From NCBI RefSeq assembly GCF_900141735.1, contig NZ_FQYO01000005.1:124001-188000 (forward strand): a stretch of DNA of 64,000 bases, read 5' to 3'. This DNA comes from Wenxinia saemankumensis. GTDB lineage: Bacteria > Pseudomonadota > Alphaproteobacteria > Rhodobacterales > Rhodobacteraceae. The notes under the pieces were generated by a model. That model worked only from the letters and a program-made list of their open reading frames with translations. It searched no databases and had not been told where the DNA came from. The translations under genes and the position numbers were made by a program. Positions 51,046-58,616 of the stretch are shown piece after piece; within the stretch, counting starts at the first letter, position 1; each line of letters opens with the position of its first letter.

Positions 51046-51488
51046 CCCGGTATGGCCCGGCGCCCGGACTTGGGCGCTCGCGGCCCGGGACGACCGCGCC
51101 ATCGCAGCGCGGGTCTACGCGCCTTGCGTGCCTCCAGACCGCGCCCCCGCCTTTCCTGCGTGCCGGCCCTCCTCTGCCCCGGCAGTCGGCGACCTGGCGA
51201 TCCCCCACGATGGGGTTGCCGGCATCGGACCGGGGCCCCGCCTGCCACGGGCCGCCCGACGCGTGCCGGCGCGCAGGCGAGACGCCCGTCACCCCGGACC
51301 TGCCCCGCGGCGCGGCCGATCCCGTCGCCCGCCCGACCGGCAGCAGGCTGCGGCAAGCCTGCTGGCCGGGACCCGGGCCGCCTCCAGCCTCGACCTCGCG
51401 CCCGGCTCCGTTTCCCGCCCCCGGCGGGCGGCCACCCTCGCGCGAGCGTGATCCCGGCGGCGGCGTGGAGCGGGTTAGCGTGGCGCCC
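51046..51488. other. intergenic stretch without a supported gene
   Basis: 443 bases between the RimJ-type gene and the lactonase-like gene. All frames give Arg/Pro/Gly/Ala-rich peptides without family resemblance. The only item I can point to is the 13-base motif directly before the next ATG. Confidence 0.5.
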
Positions 51489-52292
51489 ATGCTGCGCCAT
51501 CTCCTCCCCGCCGTCCTCCTGCCGCTGCCCGCCCTCGCGCAGGAGCGGATCCCGTCCCATTGCCTCGCCTTCGCCGAGGGGCCGGCCCGGCTGCAGACGG
51601 CCGCATGGACCGACCCCGTCGCCCCGGACAGCGTGCGGCTGACCTATGTCGACCACTCGATGGTGCTGATCCAGACGCCCTCGCTGCGGGCGGTCACCGA
51701 TTTCAACGGATATCTGGGCAACGTGGACCTCGTCCCCGACGTGGTGACGATGAACCGCGCCCACACGACCCATTTCACCCGCGTCCCCGACCCGGCCATC
51801 CCGCATGTGCTGAACGGCTGGGGCGAGGCGGGGGCGGCGGCCGCGCACGATCTCGACCTCGGCGAGATGCGGATCCGCAACGTGCCGACCGATATCCGGA
51901 ACGGCCGGGGGGGACGGATTCCGGACGGCAACTCGATCTTCCTGTTCGAGGCGGCGGGACTCTGCCTCGGCCATATGGGGCATCTGCATCACGAGCCGAC
52001 CGAGGAGGATTACGCCGCGATGGGCCGGGTCGACGTCGCGATGGTCGCGGTGGACGGAGGGCTGACCCTGCCGATCGAGGAGGTGATCGCGACGATGGAG
52101 CGCCTCCGGGCCTCGGTCGTGATCCCGATCCATGCCTTCGGTCCCGTCCCGCTCGGCCGCTTCGCCGACGGGATGGCCGAGGCGGGGTTCGACGTGGTGC
52201 GGCTGGAGGGCGCCGAGCTGGTGATGTCGCGCGAGCGCCTGCCGTCGCGCCCGACCGTGATGATCCTCGAGCCGTCCTTCCTCGGGGAGTGA
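51489..52292 (+). CDS. exported metallo-beta-lactamase-fold hydrolase (UlaG-like)
   Basis: 267 residues with a short signal peptide (1-18, LLPAVLLPLPALAQ). The pattern SVRLTYVDHSMVLIQTPSLRAVTDFNG, NRAHTTHFTRV, GLCLGHMGHLHHEP and VVIPIHAFGPVP fits the UlaG/lactonase type of the MBL fold. His residues at 92, 95, 162 and 165 and a late His in PIHAFG could bind metal, but the classic HxHxDH is not present in full. Substrate unknown. Confidence 0.75.
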   Translation: MLRHLLPAVLLPLPALAQERIPSHCLAFAEGPARLQTAAWTDPVAPDSVRLTYVDHSMVLIQTPSLRAVTDFNGYLGNVDLVPDVVTMNRAHTTHFTRVPDPAIPHVLNGWGEAGAAAAHDLDLGEMRIRNVPTDIRNGRGGRIPDGNSIFLFEAAGLCLGHMGHLHHEPTEEDYAAMGRVDVAMVAVDGGLTLPIEEVIATMERLRASVVIPIHAFGPVPLGRFADGMAEAGFDVVRLEGAELVMSRERLPSRPTVMILEPSFLGE

Positions 52293-52533
52293 GCCGCCCC
52301 GCGCCTGCCCGGCGCCGCGCGCATCGGGGACCGGCGGCCGCGGTATTTGCGACCCTGCGAAGGAGGGGGGCGGGCGCCCGGGATCCGGGGCGGGGGGCAG
52401 CCGCCGCGGGACCCGCTCGGGGGCGCGCCGCGTGCCCCGGAGGGCCGGACGCGGCCGGGACGTACGCGGGCGGCCCGCCCGGCTCGCGCGCGTGGCGCTT
52501 GCGCAGGGTGGGGCGGCCGTGCTTCCTCGCGCC

Positions 52534-53955
52534 ATGCCGAAAGACGCCACCCCCGACTTCGTCGCCGCGCTCGCCGCCGACATCCCCGGCCTCGCGATCC
52601 GCGGGGAGCCCGCCCGCTACCACGAGGAGCCACGGGGTCGCTGGGCCGGGCGGGGGCCGGTCGTGGCGCCGGGCTCGACCGGGGAGGTGGCGGCCCTCGT
52701 CCGGGCCTGCGCGGCGGCCGGGGTGGGGATCGTGCCCTGGGGCGGGGGCACCGGCCTCGTCGGCGGCCAGATCGCGGCCGAGGGGGCTGTGCCGCTGATC
52801 GTGACGCTCGAGCGGATGGCGGCGATCCGGCAGGTCTGGCCGGAGGAGAACGTGCTCGTGGCCGAGGCGGGCGCGATCCTCGCCGACGTGCAGGACGCGG
52901 CCGAGGGGGCGGGGCGGCTGTTCCCGCTCTCGCTCGCCTCGGAAGGGTCGGCGCGGATCGGCGGACTTCTCGCGACCAATGCGGGCGGCACCGCGGTGCT
53001 GCGCTGGGGCAATGCCCGCGCGCTCTGCCTCGGGATCGAGGCGGTGACGCCGACGGGCGAGATCTGGCACGGGCTGACGCGGCTGCGGAAGGACAATACC
53101 GGCTACGACCTGCGCGACCTGCTGATCGGGGCCGAGGGCACGCTGGGGATCATCACCGCCGCCGCGCTGAAGCTGGTCCCGCGCCCCGCCTCGGAAGGGG
53201 CCGCGCTGATCGCCGTTCCGGGCCCCGGGGCGGCGCTGGAGCTGCTGGCGCTCGCGCAGGCACGGGTGGGCGAGGGCGTCTCGGGGTTCGAGCTGATCTC
53301 GGCCGCCGGACCCGCCTTCCTGCGCGAGACGGGCTTCGACATCGCGATGCCGATGGATCCGATGCCGGACTGGTCGGTCCTCGTCGATCTCGGCCTCGGC
53401 GCGGGGCAATCGGCGGCGGAGGCGCTGGAGGGGCTGTTCGAGGCGGCGATGGAGGCAGGCCTGGCCGTGGACGGCGTCCTCGCCACCTCCGAGGCGCAGC
53501 GCGCCGCGCTCTGGCACCTGCGCGAGAGCATCCCGCTCGGCAACCGGGCCGTCGGCGCCATCGCCTCGCACGACGTGTCGCTGCCGCTGAGCGAGATCGC
53601 GGGCTTCGTCGCCGAGGCCCCGGCCGAGCTGGCGCGGATCGCCGAGATCCGCATCAACTGCTTCGGGCATCTCGGCGACGGCAACCTGCATTACAACGCC
53701 TTCCCGGTCCCGGGTCGGCGGCGCGAGGATTACGCCGCCGTCAAGGGGGACATCCAGCGCTGCGTGCACGACATGGTCGCGGCCCGGGGCGGCTCGATCA
53801 GCGCCGAGCACGGGATCGGCCGGCTCAAGGTCGCGGATCTGGAGCGCTACGGCGACCCGGCGAAGCTCTCGATGATGCGCGCCGTCAAGGCGGCGCTCGA
53901 CCCGGCCGGGATCATGAATCCCGGCGCGGTGCTGCGGCCGCCTCAGCGGGGATAG
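52534..53955 (+). CDS. FAD-binding oxidoreductase, D-2-hydroxyacid dehydrogenase type
   Basis: 473 residues of the VAO/PCMH flavoprotein family. Visible are the PP-loop IVPWGGGTGLVGGQ (near 70-83), the ATNAGGTAVLRWGNARALCLG segment, TGYDLRDLLIGAEGTLGIITAAALKLVPRP, and the C-terminal INCFGHLGDGNLHYNAF and SAEHGIGRLK. It is related to GlcD but stands alone, and resembles D-2-hydroxyglutarate or D-lactate dehydrogenases. The exact substrate cannot be told. ATG 52534 gives a normal start. It overlaps the convergent DUF2927 gene by 13 bases. Confidence 0.9.
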   Translation: MPKDATPDFVAALAADIPGLAIRGEPARYHEEPRGRWAGRGPVVAPGSTGEVAALVRACAAAGVGIVPWGGGTGLVGGQIAAEGAVPLIVTLERMAAIRQVWPEENVLVAEAGAILADVQDAAEGAGRLFPLSLASEGSARIGGLLATNAGGTAVLRWGNARALCLGIEAVTPTGEIWHGLTRLRKDNTGYDLRDLLIGAEGTLGIITAAALKLVPRPASEGAALIAVPGPGAALELLALAQARVGEGVSGFELISAAGPAFLRETGFDIAMPMDPMPDWSVLVDLGLGAGQSAAEALEGLFEAAMEAGLAVDGVLATSEAQRAALWHLRESIPLGNRAVGAIASHDVSLPLSEIAGFVAEAPAELARIAEIRINCFGHLGDGNLHYNAFPVPGRRREDYAAVKGDIQRCVHDMVAARGGSISAEHGIGRLKVADLERYGDPAKLSMMRAVKAALDPAGIMNPGAVLRPPQRG

Positions 53956-54614
53956 TGCCGCCGGAGGGCCGCCCGGTCCTGCGCGCCGAGGCGGGTGACG
54001 CTGTTGCTGTCCTCCGAGAAGACGCTGTCGCGCTCGTAGGCGGGATTGCGGATGTCGATCATGAAGCCGAGCGACTGGGTCAGTTCCTCCAGCAGGACGG
54101 GATAGACCTCGTCCTGCGGCAGGTCGTCGGCCATCAGGATCCGCCCCTCGGTGATCCGGTGGCGGCCGTCCCACCAGATGTAGACGAAGGCCGCGCCCAT
54201 CGTGCTGCCTTCGAGGTCGGGGATCCCCGACCCGGCGATCCGCTCGCCGTTGCCGTAGTTCAGCGGGGTGACCGTGATGGCGGGGGGCAGGCCCTTCGCC
54301 TCGGCCCGGACGAGGCGGATCGCGGCGCCGGCCGAATTGATCTCGGCGATGGCCCGCGAGAGCGCGCCCTCGAGATCGGCCGCGAGCGCCGGAGAATAGC
54401 CCGGCGGCGGCGGGGCGAGGGCGATCGGCAGGGCCCGCGCCGCCTCGCGCGGCCAGCGGACGAAGGGCATGTCGCACTCTCCGCCGGGCGGGGCGCCGCA
54501 GGCGACGAGACGGTAGAATTCCTCGTCCGTCAGGCGGCCATGCGTGGCGATGTAATCCTCCTGCGCGGCCACGGGGCCGGCGGCCAGCGCGAGGCAGAGG
54601 GCCGCCGCCCTCAC
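53943..54614 (-). CDS. DUF2927 domain secreted protein
   Basis: 223 residues with a signal peptide (1-17, cleaved after VAA/Q). The domain (about 55-223) has AAFVYIWWDGRHRITEGRILMADDLPQDEVYPVLLEELTQSLGFMIDIRNPAYERDSVFSEDSNSVTRLGAQDRAALRRHYP, which I know as DUF2927. The layout resembles a matrixin-type zinc protease end, but the zinc site reads EELTQSLG instead of HExGHxLG, so catalysis is unlikely. It follows mtnP with a 4-base overlap. Confidence 0.8.
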   Translation of the reverse strand: MRAAALCLALAAGPVAAQEDYIATHGRLTDEEFYRLVACGAPPGGECDMPFVRWPREAARALPIALAPPPPGYSPALAADLEGALSRAIAEINSAGAAIRLVRAEAKGLPPAITVTPLNYGNGERIAGSGIPDLEGSTMGAAFVYIWWDGRHRITEGRILMADDLPQDEVYPVLLEELTQSLGFMIDIRNPAYERDSVFSEDSNSVTRLGAQDRAALRRHYPR

Positions 54615-55474
54615 AGCACCCGCCCCGCGACGCTGCGCAGTCGCCCGACCAGTGCGGGGTCCCGCCGGTCCGGCGCCGTCATCACCGCATGGTCGAGCGC
54701 GCGGTCGCAGCCATGCGGGCAGGGGCCGGCGGGGCCGAGACGGGCGGGCAGGGCGTCGGCCGCCGCCTGCGCGCGGGATCCGTTCGCCTTCAGCACCGCC
54801 AGCACGGCGGCCACGTCCACCGCGTCATGTCCGGGGTGCCAGGCGTCGTAATCGGTGACCATCGCGATCGAGGCGTAGCAGATCTCGGCCTCGCGGGCGA
54901 GCCGCGCCTCGGGCATGTTCGTCATTCCGATCACGTCCGCGCCCCAGTCGCGGTAGAGCCGGCTCTCCGCCCGGGTCGAGAATTGCGGACCCTCCATCGC
55001 GAGATAGGTGCCGCTGCGATGGACGCGCGCCCCCGGGGCCTCGGCCGCCGCCGCCGCGATCCCGGCGAGGCGCGGACAGACCGGACGGGCGAGCGAGACA
55101 TGCGCGACGCAGCCCGCCCCGAAGAAGCTGGCGGGGCGGTCCCGGGTCCGGTCGATGAACTGGTCGACGATCACGACATCGCCCGGCGCCATCTCCTCCC
55201 GGAAGGACCCCACTGCCGAGATCGAGACGAGGTCGGTCACGCCGGACATCTTCATCGCGGCGATATTGGCGCGGTAGGGCAGGTCGCCCGGGGCGTGGAC
55301 ATGGCCGCGCCCGTGGCGGGGCAGGAAGACGACGTCGATCCCCGCAACCTCGCCGCGCAGCACGGCGTCGGAGGGCGCGCCCCAGGGCGTCTCGATCTCC
55401 TCCCACCGGCCGCCCTGCAGCCCGTCGATCCCGTAGACGCCGCTGCCGCCGACGATGCCGAGTCTGCGTGTCAT
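54611..55474 (-). CDS. mtnP: S-methyl-5'-thioadenosine phosphorylase
   Basis: 287 residues, PNP/MTAP family: it splits methylthioadenosine into adenine and methylthioribose-1-phosphate for methionine salvage. Seen: GIVGGSGVYGIDGL, LPRHGRGHVHAPGDLPYRANIAAMKMSGVTDLVSISAVGSF, GTYLAMEGPQFSTRAESRLYRDWGADVIGMTNMPEARLAREAEICYASIAMVTDYD. The start at 55474 fits the family; the longer frame does not. The usual partner apt is not next to it. Confidence 0.95.
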   Translation of the reverse strand: MTRRLGIVGGSGVYGIDGLQGGRWEEIETPWGAPSDAVLRGEVAGIDVVFLPRHGRGHVHAPGDLPYRANIAAMKMSGVTDLVSISAVGSFREEMAPGDVVIVDQFIDRTRDRPASFFGAGCVAHVSLARPVCPRLAGIAAAAAEAPGARVHRSGTYLAMEGPQFSTRAESRLYRDWGADVIGMTNMPEARLAREAEICYASIAMVTDYDAWHPGHDAVDVAAVLAVLKANGSRAQAAADALPARLGPAGPCPHGCDRALDHAVMTAPDRRDPALVGRLRSVAGRVL

Positions 55475-55597
55475 GCCGCCTGCCCCTTCTCCCCTGGCGG
55501 AGAGCATGACCAGCGCGCGGCGGCGTGGCAAGATCGCCGGCGCCGGACGGGCTGGTCCCGCAGCGCGGGCGACCGGGGCCGCCGGGGCCACCGCGGG

Positions 55598-55870
55598 TCA
55601 GGGGCAGATGGGGCCGCGATCCTCGCCGCGCAGCGACTCGGCATAGGGGCGGCCGTCGGGGCCGGTCGCCTCGTAGATGGCGCAGCCGTCCGGATCGTAG
55701 CCGATGCGCGCATCCTCGTAGCCCAGTCTCGCGTCGACCCGCTGGAAGGCGGCAACCTCGGCGCTGGGCAGCATGTCGTCCCGCAGGTTCTCGGGAACGG
55801 CGGTCGGGATTGTCGTCTCGCAGGCGGCGAGGAGCATCGCCCCGCCGAGAAGGTGGATCGCTGTCTTCAC
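55598..55870 (-). CDS. small lipoprotein of unknown function
   Basis: 90 residues starting at GTG 55870. A lipobox LLAAC (Cys17) follows a short hydrophobic stretch. The mature part reads LGYEDARIGYDPDGCAIYEATGPDGRPYAESLRGEDRGPICP, with two cysteines, and resembles short lipoproteins annotated as hypothetical in this family. A GAGGA site lies 12 bases upstream. It has no near neighbour on the same operon other than mtnP, 124 bases further on. Confidence 0.75.
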   Translation of the reverse strand: MKTAIHLLGGAMLLAACETTIPTAVPENLRDDMLPSAEVAAFQRVDARLGYEDARIGYDPDGCAIYEATGPDGRPYAESLRGEDRGPICP

Positions 55871-56053
55871 GTCGTGTCCTCGTCGCTCGCGGCGGTCCGG
55901 GCCGCCGGCCCGGTTCCCTCGGCGAGGCAATGCCGGAGGGGGGCGCAGGTTCCGTCCGGACGGATGGGGCGCGGGTGAAGGACGGCCCTGACCGGCCCGG
56001 ATCACGGGCGGAAATCTCTGGCCCTGATTGCTGTTCCCGATTACCGGCCCCGA

Positions 56054-56659
56054 CTACTGCCCCGGGCGCGTCAGCGCGAAGGTCTCGGTGATGCGGGCGT
56101 AGTCCTTGTAGCCGAGGCGGGTGAGCGGCTCGTAGCGCGCGTAGTCGACCAGGCCCTCGGCCAGCACGGCCTCGTCGATATGCACCCCCGTCACCTCGCC
56201 GAGGACGAGGAAGTTGTGCGCCCCCTTCAGCGTCACGATCTCGGTCAGACGGCATTCCAGCGCGGCGGGGGCGGCGGCGACGCGGGGGCAGTCGATGCTC
56301 TCGCATCCGGCCTTCTCGAGCCCGGCATGGGCGAATTCGTCCGTCTCCCTCGGCCAGGGGCCGGACGTCGCGTTCATCGCGTCGCGCAAGGCGTAGGAGA
56401 CGATGTTGACGCAGAAGACCCCGGTCGCGCGGATGTTCGCGACGCTGTCCTTGGTGTCGCCGCGATCCTCCTTGGCGGAGGTCGAGGCGAACATGATCTG
56501 CGGCGGGGTGTAGGCCACCGCGTTGAAGAAGGAATAGGGCGCGAGGTTGTGCGAGCCGTCCGCCCCCCGGGTCGAGATCCAGCCGATCGGGCGGGGGCTG
56601 ACCAGCGCGTTGAAGGGGTTGTGCGGCAGGCCGTGGCCATCCTCGGGTCGGTAGAACAT
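56054..56659 (-). CDS. flavin reductase family protein (FMN-binding split barrel)
   Basis: 201 residues. MFYRPEDGHGLPHNPFNALVSPRPIGWISTRGADGSHNLAPYSFFNAVAYTPPQIMFAS, then DTKDSVANIRATGVFCVNIVSYALRDAMNATSGP are characteristic of the flavin reductase-like domain. The likely role is to reduce or bind FMN for a monooxygenase that is not in the window. It diverges from the GNAT gene at 56779. Confidence 0.9.
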   Translation of the reverse strand: MFYRPEDGHGLPHNPFNALVSPRPIGWISTRGADGSHNLAPYSFFNAVAYTPPQIMFASTSAKEDRGDTKDSVANIRATGVFCVNIVSYALRDAMNATSGPWPRETDEFAHAGLEKAGCESIDCPRVAAAPAALECRLTEIVTLKGAHNFLVLGEVTGVHIDEAVLAEGLVDYARYEPLTRLGYKDYARITETFALTRPGQ

Positions 56660-56778
56660 GCGGGCGGATCCTCGTGTGGCGTCAGGGGCCTGCGCCGGCG
56701 GCGCGGATGGGGCGGGCCCCGATCTGGAACCCGACCTAGCCGCGTGCTAGGCGCGGGTCCAGCTTCGACGGGGACGCC

Positions 56779-57360
56779 ATGGCCGGGCCGGGATACCATC
56801 TGCGACAGGAGCGGCCGGCGGACTGGTGGGAGGTCGAGGCCCTCTACGATACCTGTTTCGCGCCGGGGCGGACGGCGCTCTCGTCCTACCGGCTGCGCGA
56901 GGGGGTCGATCCGGTCGCGCCGCTCTGCCTCGTCGCGCATGACGGCGAGGGGGTGCTGGCGGGGGCGATCCGGGTCTGGCCGGTGCGGATCGGCGGCGGG
57001 CCGGCGGTCGGGGCCGACGGGACGCGGGATCGGGGGCCGGCCGGCCCCGACCCGCAGGGGGGGCACGGGGGCGGCGGCTGGCCCGCGCTGCTGCTGGGGC
57101 CGGTCGCGGTCCATCCCACGCGGCAGGGCGAGGGGCTGGGCGCGCTCCTGATGTTCCGGTGCCTCGGCATCGCACGCAACATCGGCTGGGCCCGGGTGAT
57201 GCTGGTGGGGGATTACCCCTATTACCGCCGCTTCGGCTTCCGCAAGCTGGCGGGGGTGGAGATGCCGCCCCCCACCAATCCCGACCGCGTTCTGGGCATC
57301 GCGCTGTCCCCCGGCGGCTGGGTCGGCGTGACCGGCGAGGTGCGGCGCGCCCCCGACTGA
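56779..57360 (+). CDS. GNAT N-acetyltransferase (YhbS-like)
   Basis: 193 residues. HLRQERPADWWEVEALYDTCFAPGR, a Gly/Pro-rich insertion (about 73-101), then ALLLGPVAVHPTRQGEGLGALLMFRCLGIARNIGWARVMLVGDYPYYRRFGFRKLAGVEMPPP match YhbS-type acetyltransferases. QGEGLG is the acetyl-CoA loop. Substrate unknown. Confidence 0.88.
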   Translation: MAGPGYHLRQERPADWWEVEALYDTCFAPGRTALSSYRLREGVDPVAPLCLVAHDGEGVLAGAIRVWPVRIGGGPAVGADGTRDRGPAGPDPQGGHGGGGWPALLLGPVAVHPTRQGEGLGALLMFRCLGIARNIGWARVMLVGDYPYYRRFGFRKLAGVEMPPPTNPDRVLGIALSPGGWVGVTGEVRRAPD

Positions 57361-57745
57361 AGGCGCACCGTCATGGCCGCCGCCGGACCGGTCTCCGATC
57401 GGCGCACTGGCGCATCGGCGCGGCGGGGACCGACCGGGCCCGCCCGCGCTCTGCCGCGATGGGCGCGGGGGCGCGCCGCGAGGGCAAGCGCCCGCACGAG
57501 GGGACGGCGCCCCGCTGCGGATCGTGCCGCCGCGCCCGGGGATCCGCCCGGGCAGGCCGGGCCCGCGTTCCCGCGCGCCGGAAGGGCCCCGCGCGCGTCG
57601 CCGGGGGGGGGGGCGGCGCGATGCTCGGCGCGCCGCCCGGGTCCCGTGACGGAGCCGCGGGTCCCCTCGGCGGCCGGCGCCGCGCCCTGCGATCCACCTT
57701 CGCGGGAGATTGATCGCGGGCCCGCGACCCCCCATCTTCGGTGCC
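57361..57745. other. intergenic stretch with an 11-base G tract
   Basis: 385 bases between the YhbS-like gene and the EcsC gene, of extreme GC content. A run of 11 G is at 57603-57613. The open frames through it are Arg/Ala/Pro-rich and I do not believe them. Confidence 0.5.
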
Positions 57746-58561
57746 ATGAGCGATCCCGAGAGCCGCCCCCTGCGCGACGTGAACCCCGACCATCCGCCCG
57801 CCCCGCTGACCGAGGCGGCCCGGACGGAGATTGCCGGCCTCGCCCGGCGCCAGCGCGCGGCGAACGGGGTGGTGATGCGTGTCATCTCGCTGGCCGGCAA
57901 GCAGGTCGAGGACGGGATGAAGTTCCTACCCAAGGGCGCGCGCGGCCAGATCGAGGGGGCCGCGCGCTCGGCCCTGTCGCGGGCCTACGACGCCGCCGCC
58001 GCCAGCCGCCGGGGGCCGCTCGCCGCACGGGTCGGCACCGACTGGCATCACCGCGCGCTCGGCACCGTCTCGGGCGCGCTGGGCGGGGCGGGGGGCCTGC
58101 CAACCGTCCTCGCCGAGATTCCCGTCACGACGGCCGTGATCTTCCGCGCCGTGCAGGGCGTGGCCGAGGCGCATGGCGAGGATCCCACCGCCGAGGCGAC
58201 GCGCGCCGAATGCCTGCGCGTCTTCGGCGCGGGCCTGCCGGGAGAGGCGGATGACGGGATCGACACCTCCTTCATCGGCGCGCGGCTGGGCCTGACCGGC
58301 CCGGCGATCCACACGCTGATCGGCCGGGTCGCGCCGCGCTTCGCCGCCGTGCTGGGTCAGAAGCTCGCCGCCGGGGCCGTGCCGCTGGTCGGGGCGGTGG
58401 CCGGAGCCGGCATCAACTACGCCTTCGTCGATTACTACGTCGAACTCGCCCACGTCCATTTCGGCCTGCGCGAGCTGATCCGCGAGCATGGCGAGGCGCA
58501 GGTGCTGGATGCGTTCCACGCCGAGCTCGCGCGCGCCTCTGCGCCGGTGACCCGCGCCTGA
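57746..58561 (+). CDS. EcsC family protein
   Basis: 271 residues. The central part (about 35-245) has VMRVISLAGKQVEDGMKFLPKGARGQIEGAARSALSRAYDAA, GALGGAGGLPTVLAEIPVTTAVIFRAVQGVAEAHGEDP and GQKLAAGAVPLVGAVAGAGINYAFVDYYVELAHVHFGLREL, which is the EcsC pattern named after a Bacillus ABC-transporter accessory. Function unresolved; two hydrophobic glycine-rich stretches may touch the membrane. ATG 57746 precedes the conserved part; the gene is alone and convergent with ptsP. Confidence 0.85.
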   Translation: MSDPESRPLRDVNPDHPPAPLTEAARTEIAGLARRQRAANGVVMRVISLAGKQVEDGMKFLPKGARGQIEGAARSALSRAYDAAAASRRGPLAARVGTDWHHRALGTVSGALGGAGGLPTVLAEIPVTTAVIFRAVQGVAEAHGEDPTAEATRAECLRVFGAGLPGEADDGIDTSFIGARLGLTGPAIHTLIGRVAPRFAAVLGQKLAAGAVPLVGAVAGAGINYAFVDYYVELAHVHFGLRELIREHGEAQVLDAFHAELARASAPVTRA

Positions 58562-58616
58562 TCCCGCGCCCGGGCCGGGGCGGCCTGCGTCGGAGCCGGG
58601 TCTTCGCCCGGTCGCC

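Noticed and set aside
50864-51490. Open frames across 51046-51488 on both strands
   Set aside because: Composition follows base bias only and several frames are open together.
57373-57713. Frames between the YhbS-like and EcsC genes
   Set aside because: They run through an 11-base G tract and encode Arg/Ala/Pro-rich peptides without homologues I know.
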